Below are positions 37,128-46,906 of a stretch of DNA of 64,000 nt, one piece after another. Position 1 is the stretch's first letter, and every line of letters starts with the position of its first letter. The notes beneath the pieces are model-generated. The model was not told the origin of the DNA, ran no database searches, and was given only the letters and a program-made list of their open reading frames with translations. The stretch is from Pleionea sediminis (lineage in GTDB: Bacteria > Pseudomonadota > Gammaproteobacteria > Enterobacterales > Kangiellaceae). The translations under genes and the position numbers were made by a program. The stretch lies in the NCBI RefSeq assembly GCF_007570825.1, contig NZ_SUNB01000008.1:62001-126000 (forward strand), in the 5' to 3' direction.

Positions 37128-38786
37128 CTAACTTCCTACTTCGATGTTTCTTTGTTCTAGCTGAGGGTTGTGATGAGCAAAAATAGAGTGCCAATCAACT
37201 CGTGTTTCTAGAGCGATTGGTTTAATGTCACCCAGTTTTATTCCGCGGCTTTGTAGCGTTGATTGATAAGTCATCCAGCCTCGATAAACTCTTCGCCACA
37301 TAAGAGGCTGTAACTGCTGTAAACGCTGAGCGTATTGATAGTGATGGGATTGAGACAAACTTCGCTCGACCAAGTCGCTCCAGGTATCAATCACCATATT
37401 ACTTTGAGTACTCTCAATGTATAGACAATACTTACCTGGAATATCTCTGGGTGGAGTGAGCAAGGCAAAATCGGGTTTAAATCCTGTGACATTAGAGGCG
37501 TATGCCATCGCTTTTTCGACCAAGCCGCTATGTATTTTTTCGCCAGCTAAATCACTTATGTGATCCAATTTACCGACAAACTGAATTTTCGGTGTCGTAC
37601 CGACATATCCAATACACTCAACAATATCTTGTAATTGATAACGATACAGTCCGCCTTGTGTCGTCACCACTGGAATATATTGCTGCCCCTTAATCAACTC
37701 ATGACTTAAACAAGTTTCTTGCCGATCTGTACCTAAAGGTAAAAACTCTAGAAAATGACTGCCTATCGCTAAAACATGACCTAGAGGATTCCTAGTATTT
37801 GGTTCGGTATTATTAATTTCATGTTTATCAAAACTATCAGTTTCATGCCACGGAATTGATACCACACATTCCGTTGTTAATAATCCTTTTCCTTGAATCG
37901 GGGTATTAGGAAAATAATTACCAAGAACGCTAGCAAATCTTTGAGAAATACCATCTGTCCAACATGAAATCAAACCCAAATTCGACCATATATGCTCAAA
38001 ATCTACTTCTCCAACACCCGTTACTCGAAATATTTCTGCTCGACGAGATGGAGTTAAGGCATGAGTGAGCTCTTTAAAATTATTATTAATAAATTCTAAA
38101 AGAACCGTTAAGAACGTAGGGCTCCATACAGATATCAAGGAAAGATCGCGTGTTTGCAACAATTTTAATGCTGTTGCAAACTGCCATTCATGCTCATTCT
38201 TAATACAACGAACGGAGCTTGGTACGGCCATTATTTTGTTTATAAACCAACGACTTACTGGATCGAAATACTCGCTATCATCGTTCATTCCGACGGGAAT
38301 TGTGCTTTGATAAACTTCTTGTTCATGAGCTGGAGAAACAGACCAGTAGTGTTGACCAGTGAATGCCTTTGGGTAAGCGAGACTTAAATTCCACAACCAA
38401 GGTTTAGTTGCTGAATTAAACGCATCAAGTAAAGACTGTGTATAAGGAATCAGTTTTTGCGGGCCACTCGAACCACTAGTGGGCTCAAAAAAACGAACGG
38501 ATTCCGCTGTTAACTGATTGCTCTCACCTACCCGAATGCTATCTATATAATTAACATAGTCTTCATATTTTGTGAGTGGTACGCGAGAACGGTATTGACT
38601 GACATCTTTGATACTATCAAAAGAGTATTCTCGACCGAAAATGGACGTCTCATTCTTTTTCACTATTGATTTTAGAAGACATTCTTGTGTTACTTGAGGA
38701 TGGAAAAGTGAATTCGAAAAGCACTTTCCTTTGCTTTTCAAACTCAATTGATAAACACGATGCAGTGCTTTCAGTGAAACGCTCAT
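37128..38786 (-). CDS. GH3-family acyl-acid adenylate/ligase-like protein
   Basis: The 552-residue protein fits the GH3 auxin-responsive family, in which plant members adenylate a carboxylic acid and conjugate it to an amino acid. The ATP-binding motifs are visible: TSGSSGPQK (103-111), TTECVVSIP (motif 2) and YRYQLQDIVECIG, where YRxxxGD is more usual (Q replaces G). In this operon it could join a carboxylate (perhaps the oxygenase product) to an amine. The stop-to-start gap to the Rieske gene is one base. Confidence 0.85.
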   Translation of the reverse strand: MSVSLKALHRVYQLSLKSKGKCFSNSLFHPQVTQECLLKSIVKKNETSIFGREYSFDSIKDVSQYRSRVPLTKYEDYVNYIDSIRVGESNQLTAESVRFFEPTSGSSGPQKLIPYTQSLLDAFNSATKPWLWNLSLAYPKAFTGQHYWSVSPAHEQEVYQSTIPVGMNDDSEYFDPVSRWFINKIMAVPSSVRCIKNEHEWQFATALKLLQTRDLSLISVWSPTFLTVLLEFINNNFKELTHALTPSRRAEIFRVTGVGEVDFEHIWSNLGLISCWTDGISQRFASVLGNYFPNTPIQGKGLLTTECVVSIPWHETDSFDKHEINNTEPNTRNPLGHVLAIGSHFLEFLPLGTDRQETCLSHELIKGQQYIPVVTTQGGLYRYQLQDIVECIGYVGTTPKIQFVGKLDHISDLAGEKIHSGLVEKAMAYASNVTGFKPDFALLTPPRDIPGKYCLYIESTQSNMVIDTWSDLVERSLSQSHHYQYAQRLQQLQPLMWRRVYRGWMTYQSTLQSRGIKLGDIKPIALETRVDWHSIFAHHNPQLEQRNIEVGS

Positions 38787-38787
38787 A

Positions 38788-39570
38788 CTATGTCTTTCTT
38801 AGCCGACGAACTAACTTTTTGACCAGTTTGAAAGGATAGCCCCAAACTAATGAAGCGTTAACCAGTCCCAAACAACATAATTCATTACCAACCGAATGCT
38901 TAGGATTAGTTTTAACAAAAAAATCGATATCCGGAAAACGACGTAACTCGCTCGTTACTGGAGCTACAGCTTGCTTCAACTTGCCTGCTTGCTCAGAAAA
39001 CTCTAATGTTCCTGTTTCCGCTCGCCAAGCATCGGCAAACATTCTCTCAGACAAATAGGCGATTATATTCTTAATATTTGAAGGCATGTCTTGAAAGTGG
39101 CATGGCCAATACGCGTTAAAATTACGACTAAGCAATAAATAGGTTTTGTAACCTTTCGAAATTAAATACCAATACACTGGTATAAAAGGATGTTTTATAA
39201 ACTCTTTAAAAAGGTACAAATAAAAGCGCTTTTGTAACGCTGTTTGCCCCCAATAAGCCTGAGCTATAATGGTATCTCCAGAGAAAATCACCCGAGCCCT
39301 TTGACCATCAACCTCTATATAAAAGCTCTTAATCGTCGAAAAGCCTTGTATTCTTTTCTGTCTATCCAGAAGAAGAATGACCCGACTTTTATCATATAGA
39401 TCATTGAGGAACTTATCGTATGTAACATCATCATAATAACTTTCAAATAAAAGCCACATTTCAATGACTTGCTTTTCAGTTAACGACTGTACGCTTAAAT
39501 CAACGGATGAAAGTTTGGCAAACTTACTATTATCTAAACTAACTGAATTTGCTGAATTGGAAAGTTCCAC
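38788..39570 (-). CDS. Acyltransferase-like protein, first gene of the GH3-Rieske operon
   Basis: I take the GTG at 39570 (GGGG seven bases upstream) over a TTG at 39594. The relic copy at 40944 also begins with GTG at the same distance from a shared upstream repeat. The protein of about 260 residues has a GNAT-like core (VILLLDRQKRIQGFSTIKSF, then ARVIFSGDTI) and a conserved tail NP-x2-S-x2-NE-x-CC ending in a basic amphipathic helix (KLVKKLVRRL). The family is not named by me. It is one base upstream of the GH3 gene. Confidence 0.65.
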   Translation of the reverse strand: MELSNSANSVSLDNSKFAKLSSVDLSVQSLTEKQVIEMWLLFESYYDDVTYDKFLNDLYDKSRVILLLDRQKRIQGFSTIKSFYIEVDGQRARVIFSGDTIIAQAYWGQTALQKRFYLYLFKEFIKHPFIPVYWYLISKGYKTYLLLSRNFNAYWPCHFQDMPSNIKNIIAYLSERMFADAWRAETGTLEFSEQAGKLKQAVAPVTSELRRFPDIDFFVKTNPKHSVGNELCCLGLVNASLVWGYPFKLVKKLVRRLRKT

Positions 39571-39721
39571 AAAATCGCCCCATTTTTGTCCCAATCGATG
39601 TTTCCTGAAGCGTTTTTTATATGCCCCAAAATTGGCGTGAAGGCTAATACAACTTTGCGAATTGAGTCAACAGTAATAATACAGCGAAGTTTTACCACAA
39701 ATGACAGGATATACTGCGTAA

Positions 39722-39740
39722 GAATAATTATTATCATTTA
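39722..39740 (-). promoter_or_regulatory. Candidate Fur box of the GH3-Rieske operon
   Basis: On the minus strand TAAATGATAATAATTATTC matches the 19-bp Fur consensus in 14 positions by eye, including an unbroken AATGATAAT. It lies about 150 bp before the first operon gene. The operon contains two iron enzymes, so iron control is plausible. Confidence 0.5.
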
Positions 39741-39887
39741 GATTATTGTAAAGAACATCGAATTTCAAAAATACATTAACTCTAAACTGACCAATCATTC
39801 CTTAAGAATTAAGACGTTATTGACTTTATACGGCATTTGTTTTCAGTCGACTCTAATATCGAATTTATCGAAAAATCTCCATTACCC

Positions 39888-39964
39888 AAAAATCCCAAAA
39901 TAATTCCATCAAAAAAACTACGACTTACCGACAAGCTTTTCAAATTTTTAAAACAGTATTTTTC
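39888..39964. repeat. Diverged direct repeat, copy A
   Basis: Aligned without gaps to 41263-41339, 53 of 77 bases match, and the last 36 positions match in 30. It begins 318 bp before the GTG at 39570. The other copy begins 319 bp before the GTG at 40944, which marks a segmental duplication. Confidence 0.7.
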
Positions 39965-40731
39965 AGCGAACAGTCGTTTTTTTTACTAGTGCAGTATAGC
40001 GACACATAAAATATACACAGTTAAATAATCCGACAACATCTATACAACACATCAAGTCTCGTTTGTTATTTTCAGCCAAATCAAACATACCATTCGTCTC
40101 GCTCTCTCGAAGCTCGAGCTCTAAAATATCGAAACTATAACTCTCTAAAATAGATCCAATCGGAATTAAATCACAATTAGCGGATACCAAAGTTCAACAA
40201 TAGAAACCACTAGCATTTACAATAAAGTACAGATAACAAACTCAACCCAAAGGGAAAATATTTTAGTAGTTCTTTTCATTCGAGCTATTATCTTATGAAG
40301 CCCACGGATAGCTATCGATTTTCACTAACTCTTATTTAAAAATACAATACTCAGAAAAAGAACTCTATAAATCATTAGAATCCAACTGTGACGTAAGAAG
40401 CTCTTTAGTTGTAAAGCTTTAAGATATATTATCATATAAATATTTTTTAAGATTAGAAATAAAATAACGAGGCGACTTCTTTAATTAAAAAATAAGAACA
40501 TAGCTTAATTTAAAAGCGAGAGAATTATATTTTTATGATATACCACTCATCAGCGAACAAAGCTTTCAGATAACCCTTCCTCAAAAAATTGGACGAAAAG
40601 AATTTAAAATCACCATTAATTACTCCAACCATCCTTGCTCGAGTAAACTTCGCAACTCAAATACAGGTGTAAAAAAACATCTACTAGGGCAGAAAAAAAT
40701 TTGAAAAACCTACTTTTACATTGTACAAAAA

Positions 40732-40944
40732 TCAATTTTTTCCAAATACATAAAGCAACTTATTTATCAGCTTTAAGGGATAAGCAACTATCCCAAAAAA
40801 CTTAACGTAACTTCGGCAACAATACTCATTTTCCTCCGAATACAATGGATTTACAGTCTCCAATGTATCTATCGAAGTGAAGCCAGAACTCTCTTTATTT
40901 TTATCTTTTACAGCAACTGCATCATCTAAATTTAAATTTTTCAC
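40732..40944 (-). CDS. Small paralogue of the tail of the 39.5-kb acyltransferase-like protein
   Basis: The 70-residue frame starts with GTG at 40944 after a strong GAGAGGG site. Its last 49 residues align without gaps to the C-terminus of the protein at 38788-39570: F-x2-ID, NP-x2-S-x2-NE-x-CC, YP-x-KL-x2-KL and a terminal K-x are shared (about 18 identities). The first 20 residues are unrelated, and the acyltransferase core is missing. Either a deletion left a relic or a small membrane-associated protein is still made. The good ribosome site favours expression. Confidence 0.6.
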   Translation of the reverse strand: MKNLNLDDAVAVKDKNKESSGFTSIDTLETVNPLYSEENEYCCRSYVKFFGIVAYPLKLINKLLYVFGKN

Positions 40945-41641
40945 AACAGTCCCTCTCAGCTTTGCTTACAAAGCGCCCTCTTTAAGCACGCTAATGCATA
41001 ATTTAACTGATAAAAAGGCTAATACAACCGCTGGAATTCCGTCAACCGTTACTACAGAGCGCTAATCGATGGTATAAACCTGGGTTTTGACATAAATAAC
41101 ATGCCTATTATTTAGCGTACTTAATTCGAGAAACGATTCCTTATGATTTCATTAAGAAAATTAAAGAGTCAATCCATTGCCACGAAAGGTTTCAAAGCGA
41201 ATTGAGAGTTATTCTAGTATCAGCTCTAATTGATACCACTTAACAAAAAATATCAGTTAACTAAAAATCCCAATCGATTAACCTAATTCCAAACAGGATT
41301 CATCGACAATATTTTCAAATTCTTGAAATAGTATTTTTTTGATATGAAAATTATTTTTTGTTAACGCAACATTGTGGAAAATAGATTATCGTTATACCTG
41401 CGTTAAAAATGTATACACCATCAAATAATTTCAATAAAGAAAAGTAAATTCAATTGTATGTCAGACTCTTAGAAGACGACTAACATTTGAGGCCCTTTAA
41501 CATAAACGATAGTACCACTACCTATTCACTCAGCCAACCCTAATTACTACCAAAATAACTTTAAAGAAAGACAATTAATCGGCACTCTATTTGTCATTGA
41601 CGGTTCCTCATCGCCTGAAGGTCTAGCCGACGCTGTCTTTA
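40945..41641. other. Upstream region of the small paralogue
   Basis: About 700 bp holding the second copy of the 77-bp repeat (41263-41339). The position equivalent to the Fur box of the other copy has lost the motif. No gene or terminator is seen. Confidence 0.45.
41263..41339. repeat. Diverged direct repeat, copy B
   Basis: Second copy of the repeat at 39888-39964, in the same orientation, 1375 bp away. It lies 319 bp upstream of the 70-codon paralogue. Confidence 0.7.
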
Positions 41642-42136
41642 CTAAATTTCAACCACACGAGTTTTAGCGATATCATCGTGTAAACAGTTATGGTCTTTAC
41701 GAAAAATTAACAGTGCATCAACAATAGTTATAATACCTCCGATCAATGGAATTTGTGACACAATCCAAATTGGCAATAGTCGTAAAAATAAATAGGTATT
41801 GCCACTAACCTGTTTACCCTCGAGTGTAACCACTTTGGTACCACAAATAAGCTTGCCCAACGTTTGTCCTCGGTTATAAATTAAATAACCATTTATCATC
41901 AGATACACACCGATACCGATAAAAAATGACATAATTTGATAGAATATCGGCAACTGGCCATCAGAGTCCATTAGTGCATAAAAGCCAAGTAAAAAGAAAA
42001 TAATCGCAACAGGAATCATCAAAAATATAGTATCGAGCAATGCCCCAAGAAATCTCAGGCCACGATTCGCCAAGTTGAGCTGAGAATTTGTCGGTTGAGT
42101 AACATCGGATTCCGGAGTTTTAAATGGATCAGTCAT
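41642..42136 (-). CDS. RDD family membrane protein
   Basis: The 164-residue protein has the RDD pattern: NRGLRFLGALLDTIF with the Arg and Asp in the first helix, three to four membrane helices, and the loop YNRGQTLGKLICGTKVV. A GGGAGG ribosome site precedes the ATG. Some RDD proteins act as Na+/H+ antiporters, but most are uncharacterised. It is alone on its strand. Confidence 0.85.
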   Translation of the reverse strand: MTDPFKTPESDVTQPTNSQLNLANRGLRFLGALLDTIFLMIPVAIIFFLLGFYALMDSDGQLPIFYQIMSFFIGIGVYLMINGYLIYNRGQTLGKLICGTKVVTLEGKQVSGNTYLFLRLLPIWIVSQIPLIGGIITIVDALLIFRKDHNCLHDDIAKTRVVEI

Positions 42137-42477
42137 ATGAGCACCTCCCGCTCTAATAAATTAGTGCCAATTGAAGTTACTTTCTATTATAGACCAGCAG
42201 CCAATAATGGTTTTAGTGATGTGCGATTAGTCAAAGCGATTGAAACTTCCTTATAAATCAGTGGCGACTTATTCGATTCGTTGCGAATATTCAACCAAGA
42301 CCATCGACGATTTCCTTTTCGTTAAGGAGCTGTCTCGAAGACTTTATCCAGGAAGTCGAAGCTACCCGAACCCGATATTCAAACACTACGACTTTGATTC
42401 AATACCTGTTCAGCTAAAAGTCAGCTATCGCACATTATTCTTCCTTCATCTTTCATTCAGGCTTAGGATCTTTCGTT

Positions 42478-43239
42478 ATGCGCTTTATCATTGTTTCATT
42501 AATGATTGTTTTATTAACAGGCTGCTACACCATTACTCAAAGTGAAGCCGTTATCTCATCTACCATCAGAAATAATGCCACAGCAATTCCAATTAAAACG
42601 CCAAAATACTCATTTTTTGGCAAATACAAAGAACAAGCGTTTGGTCCGTTTTTCGTCACCAACATGAAAGTACGAAGCAAAGACCGAGATCATGACCATG
42701 TTGATCTGGGAGATCTGTATCAATATGAAAAGTCCGAGTACTCACAAAAATTTTCATTTAATCTAGCCTACGATTTGGATTCATCCACAGATAGCTGGCG
42801 AGTTCGTTGCATACACTACGACTATTTCAAAGCCGTTAGAGTAACAATTGTTACAACAGATCACTCGAGAAAGGCGGGTCTGGATTGCTCAATCACTCAT
42901 GAAATACATGGTGCTTATTCGCTACGTTATCGTGCTCCGAATCGGTTTGAAGTTTTTTCAGATAAGTTTTCATCTGACAGTAAAGCGCTAATAAATGTTC
43001 GTCCTCGGTATGAAATAAAAGAACATCTTGAAAATGAATCCGAGGTGCTTATTAAAACATCGATGACGTCTGACATAACCGGTTATGAATTTCTTGATTC
43101 CAATCTGAACTATGTGGCGGGTTTAACAATGGTGGGAGAACCCACTCTTTGGTTAATGGATGGTAACTCCACAGGAATGAATGGGCTTGCTGCAGCGATT
43201 AGTTATACTCTGAATTTATACTCAATAAAAAGGAGTTAA
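42478..43239 (+). CDS. Lipoprotein of unknown function
   Basis: The 253-residue protein begins MRFIIVSLMIVLLTGCYT with a clear lipobox (LTGC, Cys16). The rest is rich in beta-prone, charged residues with no motif I recognise. A second cysteine pair (VRCIHYD, GLDCSIT) could form a disulfide. A separate 101-codon frame that overlaps its start is regarded as noise. An intrinsic-type hairpin follows. Confidence 0.7.
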   Translation: MRFIIVSLMIVLLTGCYTITQSEAVISSTIRNNATAIPIKTPKYSFFGKYKEQAFGPFFVTNMKVRSKDRDHDHVDLGDLYQYEKSEYSQKFSFNLAYDLDSSTDSWRVRCIHYDYFKAVRVTIVTTDHSRKAGLDCSITHEIHGAYSLRYRAPNRFEVFSDKFSSDSKALINVRPRYEIKEHLENESEVLIKTSMTSDITGYEFLDSNLNYVAGLTMVGEPTLWLMDGNSTGMNGLAAAISYTLNLYSIKRS

Positions 43240-43273
43240 TAACTATATGATTCAGTAATGTTAACTTAGCTGT

Positions 43274-43304
43274 CGAGAGTTAATGTTAAACTCATTAACT
43301 CTCG
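43274..43304. terminator. Bidirectional hairpin between convergent genes
   Basis: CGAGAGTTAATG (43274-43285) pairs perfectly with CATTAACTCTCG (43293-43304) across a 7-nt loop, between the lipoprotein gene and the convergent Spo0M gene. Confidence 0.65.
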
Positions 43305-43346
43305 AATAATGGTTAATTAAAAATAAAATCTGTTCTCGTTTAACGC

Positions 43347-44135
43347 TCAACTAAATTCTCTTATAATCGCACTTAATTGTTCCGCAACGTACTGTGGGTC
43401 ATCACTATTGATGGCCACACACACATTCGACTCATCTGTACCAAGCATTTCGGAGAAAAAGCCGCTTACGCCACGCGCTTTGCGATCAATCTCAAGATAG
43501 ACATTATACGCATCATCGTCTGGAATCATGATCATTTCTAACTCATCAAGCTTTCCATAAAACTTCCCGGATGTTGGCTTAAATTCAAATTCCTGAACAA
43601 AAGGTAACGGAGACAGTCTGCCATCACATCCTTCTGATTCAGCTTCTACAAGTTGAAAACCCAGTTCACTAAGAGCGTCCAACAAGGCCTGTTGAATGTT
43701 AGTGGGTTGGATTGTTACATAGTCTTTATCGGACTTATCAAGCGCACTATCAATATCCAAATTGGTTTTCAGCCAAGAGTTAGACTTGCCGTAACTTAAA
43801 GGCGCAAACGGTGACAAAGTAAAACTGAAAGGAATCTGTTTAGCTTCGCCTTCTTTAATCACGAAGCTTTCTTCGATAATGACAGAGTTAATTTTTGACG
43901 AACGTTCAACAAAGCGCGTATAGGTTTCTTCGTCTTCTTCATATTCTTCTTCGATAAAGTAATTTGAGTATATATCAAGATCAATCTTGTTGATTTCCTG
44001 TTCGACTTTACCGCCTTCGATATTAAGCACCCCGCTTACTTCTTGTCCTGGTATCAGTACATCCGTATCAAGTACAGCATCAATTTTTGCCGCACCGATG
44101 CCAACCTTCGATAGCATTTTATTTAAAAAAGACAC
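43347..44135 (-). CDS. Spo0M-family protein
   Basis: The 262-residue protein matches the Spo0M/arrestin-like family, opening with SFLNKMLSKVGIGAAKIDAVLD and then GQEVSGVLNIEGG. Despite the name (from Bacillus sporulation control) it is common in non-sporulating gammaproteobacteria, where its role is unclear. It is soluble and acidic. The gene stands alone. Confidence 0.85.
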   Translation of the reverse strand: MSFLNKMLSKVGIGAAKIDAVLDTDVLIPGQEVSGVLNIEGGKVEQEINKIDLDIYSNYFIEEEYEEDEETYTRFVERSSKINSVIIEESFVIKEGEAKQIPFSFTLSPFAPLSYGKSNSWLKTNLDIDSALDKSDKDYVTIQPTNIQQALLDALSELGFQLVEAESEGCDGRLSPLPFVQEFEFKPTSGKFYGKLDELEMIMIPDDDAYNVYLEIDRKARGVSGFFSEMLGTDESNVCVAINSDDPQYVAEQLSAIIREFS

Positions 44136-44357
44136 AATATCTCCCTTGTTATTTTTTAATCAATCTATTTTATTTTCTTCATTCTATTAGATAGTTTAGT
44201 ACCTTAAATTCTCTCTTTATTACACAAGCTGTCAAAGAAACATTCCGATCGATAAATATTGTCTTCCAACAGTACATTTTTATTTACACGGTCAGTAGTA
44301 TTCTTTTAATCTAAATTGAGCAATCACATTATATTGAGTAGCAGAGGTCAAATAAGC

Positions 44358-44813
44358 ATGTATAAAAATCGTCAGGTGGGTTATCCAATAATTATCATCA
44401 TGGCATTATCGATCGCTATAACGATTATTGCGACATTGCCACAAATTGGCGTCGAAATATGGTTTGTTACGGCACTCCTTAGTTCTATTATGTTGCTCTT
44501 TTCAACTATGACGATTACCATCAAGGATCAAGAAATTCAATGGTACTTTGGCCCCGGATTTTGGAAGAAAAAGCTCCCTCTTACTCAGATTCGTCAAGTT
44601 TCAGTAGAAAAAGCTCAGTGGTACCATGGATTTGGTATTCGTCTACGGCTTAATGGATGGATGTACCGAGTTAGCGGTGCTTCGTTGGTTGTTTTAGAAC
44701 TAGAAAATGGTACTACCGTGAGCTTAGGTACCAACGATTCGGCGCACTTAGTGAGAGCTATTGAAGAAAAGCTAAGCCAGCCGACGGTAGAATCTGCGTT
44801 AATTAACGAATAG
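44358..44813 (+). CDS. Small membrane protein with PH-like domain
   Basis: The ATG at 44358 is preferred (AGAGG upstream); a TTG at 44316 is in frame. The protein of about 151 residues has two membrane helices (about 10-28 and 34-52) and then a beta-rich segment (IQWYFGPGFWKKKLPLTQI, then VVLELENGTTVSLGTND) like bacterial PH (YdbT/YdbS-type) domains. Function unknown. Confidence 0.6.
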   Translation: MYKNRQVGYPIIIIMALSIAITIIATLPQIGVEIWFVTALLSSIMLLFSTMTITIKDQEIQWYFGPGFWKKKLPLTQIRQVSVEKAQWYHGFGIRLRLNGWMYRVSGASLVVLELENGTTVSLGTNDSAHLVRAIEEKLSQPTVESALINE

Positions 44814-45073
44814 AACTGGACGAAAACACACGATCGAATGTCTGTTCATCACTCATATTTTAAAGCTACAATGAGTCTTAAGTTATATAAATATCTTATT
44901 GTTTTTCTTGGATTAAACTGTAAGCTAACGCGTCAGTTTAAGGCAAAACAAATGCGGATTGTATAAGAGCCACTTCGTTCTTTTAGGTTTTCGGGTAATA
45001 TTTTATTAAAGGCTGAGACTCCTATTTATCTCATATAGATATTTAGAAAGTGGATAAAATTTAGAGGATTCAG

Positions 45074-45559
45074 ATGGACTTAAAAATTAAAGTACTCGCT
45101 GTGGTGTTTGCCATTATCGTTATGGCGGTATATATGCAGCCGAAAAACATTCCTTCAACGGCGCTCCCCACTTACGAAGCAACAACACAAACCGATTCAG
45201 GTAAGCGACTCGCCGGTGGACCATGCCAGGCAGAAAAATGCCTTACCATTTATGTCGCGCCCTGGTGTCCCGTGTGTAAACGAACAGCACCAATGATCAA
45301 TCAATTAGTCCCCGCTGCCGAAGCCAAAGGAATTGAGGTTGATATGATCATTGGATATGACGAAGAATCAAAACTAAAGAGCTACGCCAAAAACCATCCT
45401 TTCACTGTTTTGCTAGATACAGAACGCACATTCTTTAATTTAGCCGAAGTTGAAGCTGTACCCTATTTTGCGGTTACCGATACCGATGGAAATGTTTTAC
45501 AAGAACTCCGTGGCGGCAGTACTAACGTTAATTTTATGCTGGAGCAGTTGGGTCTTTAG
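45074..45559 (+). CDS. Membrane-anchored thioredoxin-like protein
   Basis: The 161-residue protein has an N-terminal anchor (about 5-22) and a thioredoxin fold with the active site WCPVCKR and the cis-proline segment AVPYFAVTD. It should act in the periplasm as a thiol-disulfide oxidoreductase of the TlpA/DsbE type. An extra cysteine pair (GPCQAEKC) precedes the active strand. No cytochrome maturation genes are nearby. Confidence 0.8.
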   Translation: MDLKIKVLAVVFAIIVMAVYMQPKNIPSTALPTYEATTQTDSGKRLAGGPCQAEKCLTIYVAPWCPVCKRTAPMINQLVPAAEAKGIEVDMIIGYDEESKLKSYAKNHPFTVLLDTERTFFNLAEVEAVPYFAVTDTDGNVLQELRGGSTNVNFMLEQLGL

Positions 45560-45648
45560 CTTTTTATAAGGGCGCTATAGTTTTGCTCTCACTGCAATTG
45601 CACCTTGCGCCGTTTTTAATTTTCATTTAAAACACAAGCAAATGCTGA

Positions 45649-46401
45649 TTAGCGAGCTAAATAGCCGCCATCGACATCGATGACTTGTCCCGTAATGAAG
45701 CTGGATTATTCTGAAAATAACCATAAGACACAGTCGGCAACTTTAGAAGGCTGTCCGACCCGTTCCATCGGTTGAAACATTGCAAATTATTTTAACGTCT
45801 GTTCTTCGTGTTGAGTAATCCGTTCTGCCATTTCAGTATGAATCACCGCCGGACAAACAGCGTTAATTCGCACCCCGCGAGTAGCATATTCTAGCGCAGC
45901 AGTACGAGTAAGTTGGATAACCCCTCCTTTGGAAATAGGCAGGTAACGAAGGAAAACCAACTTTGCCTGCAATTGACGCCATATTCACAATTGCACCACC
46001 GTTTGTCTGAAGCATTAATGGCAATTCCTACTTCATGCAATGAAATACACCGCTTAAATTAACCGCAATCGTTTTGTGCCAATTCTCGGCTATACATTCT
46101 GCGGTTTTTCCTTGAAGTTCTTCAATGCCTGCATTGTTAAAGGCATAGTCCAAACGACCAAATCGAGCTTTAATTTCGGATAATAGCCATTTGACGGAAT
46201 CTTCCTCGGCAACATTAGCGGCGATAAAATGAGCTTGTTGATCCATTTCGCGAAGAGTTTCAGCCACTTGTTCGCCCCGAGCTTTGTCGATATCCGACAG
46301 CACAACGCAATCACCCGTCTGGCAAACGCTTCCGCTGTCGCTTTACCAATACCCGCACTGGTTTCTGTGACTAACACGACGGATTGAATTGATGAATTCA
46401 T
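45649..46401 (-). pseudogene. Degraded short-chain dehydrogenase (SDR) gene
   Basis: Three frames together spell one SDR: the nucleotide-binding start (SVVLVTETSAGIGKATAEAF, with E replacing the usual second Gly-region residue), then FNNAGIEELQG and GAIVNMASIAGKVG, then TRTAALEYATRGVRINAVCP, and the tail GQVIDVDGGYLAR. A frameshift follows residue 25, a stop interrupts CMK, a second frameshift destroys the Tyr-x3-Lys catalytic site, and two further stops lie near the end. It is inactive. Confidence 0.85.
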
Positions 46402-46906
46402 ATCTTCCCCCTAGCAAAAAAGTGCACTTCGCTCCGAAGATAACGCTCCCGCCAAAAAAACTTAAACCGGAAAAACTTGAACCAATTACCATCAGTCCCA
46501 ATATAAAGGCTTTGAAAATGTTGAGTTATAATTTAGATCACAAAAGTGGACGTTTTTCATACGCGTTAACATCAATAATTTGGCTAACTTGAATAGACAA
46601 GGTGAAGGTCAACAGCAAGAGTCTAAAACAAAGGTTACATTTAGCAAACAGTCATTAACCGGACAAAGTTTAAAGGTAATTTTTCTCTTGTGAGATAAAT
46701 CGCAACTGTGGTCTCATGAACGAAGGTAGGACTGTAAAATTGATTGTTCATAAAATAAAAGATTATCGGCATCATCTTTAGTTATTTGTTTATGAGATTC
46801 TCCCGCTGTGACATAAAGAGTTGGCTTTACCCCTTAAGAATAACAAGAAAAATAAGAGAAACACTTTAATGCTCCCTGTTTTAACCATTAAAATCATTTT
46901 TTCCTG
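46402..46906. other. Intergenic region before the second hybrid kinase
   Basis: About 500 bp with no convincing gene, terminator or promoter motif that I can defend. The ribosome site of the kinase gene is weak. Confidence 0.35.

Larger units (their letters stand above)
39571..40731. other. Operon leader and degraded upstream region
   Basis: About 1.1 kb without a convincing gene. It holds a candidate Fur box (39722-39740) and the first copy of a diverged 77-bp repeat (39888-39964). A 75-codon minus-strand frame at 39963-40190 starts with TTG and has no ribosome site. The region looks like remains of a duplication. Confidence 0.5.

Noticed and set aside
39963-40190. 75-codon minus-strand frame containing a CC pair, reminiscent of the NE-x-CC tail
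   Set aside because: TTG start without ribosome site. The resemblance is limited to the cysteine pair and some hydrophobic residues, and it starts at the edge of the 77-bp repeat.
42240-42545. 101-codon plus-strand frame before the 42.5-kb lipoprotein
   Set aside because: It overlaps the lipoprotein start in another frame, and its composition is not protein-like. The lipoprotein signal of the other frame is clear.
46389-46592. 67-codon plus-strand frame near the SDR pseudogene
   Set aside because: Lysine/proline-rich low-complexity translation without ribosome site; it overlaps the start of the SDR remnant.
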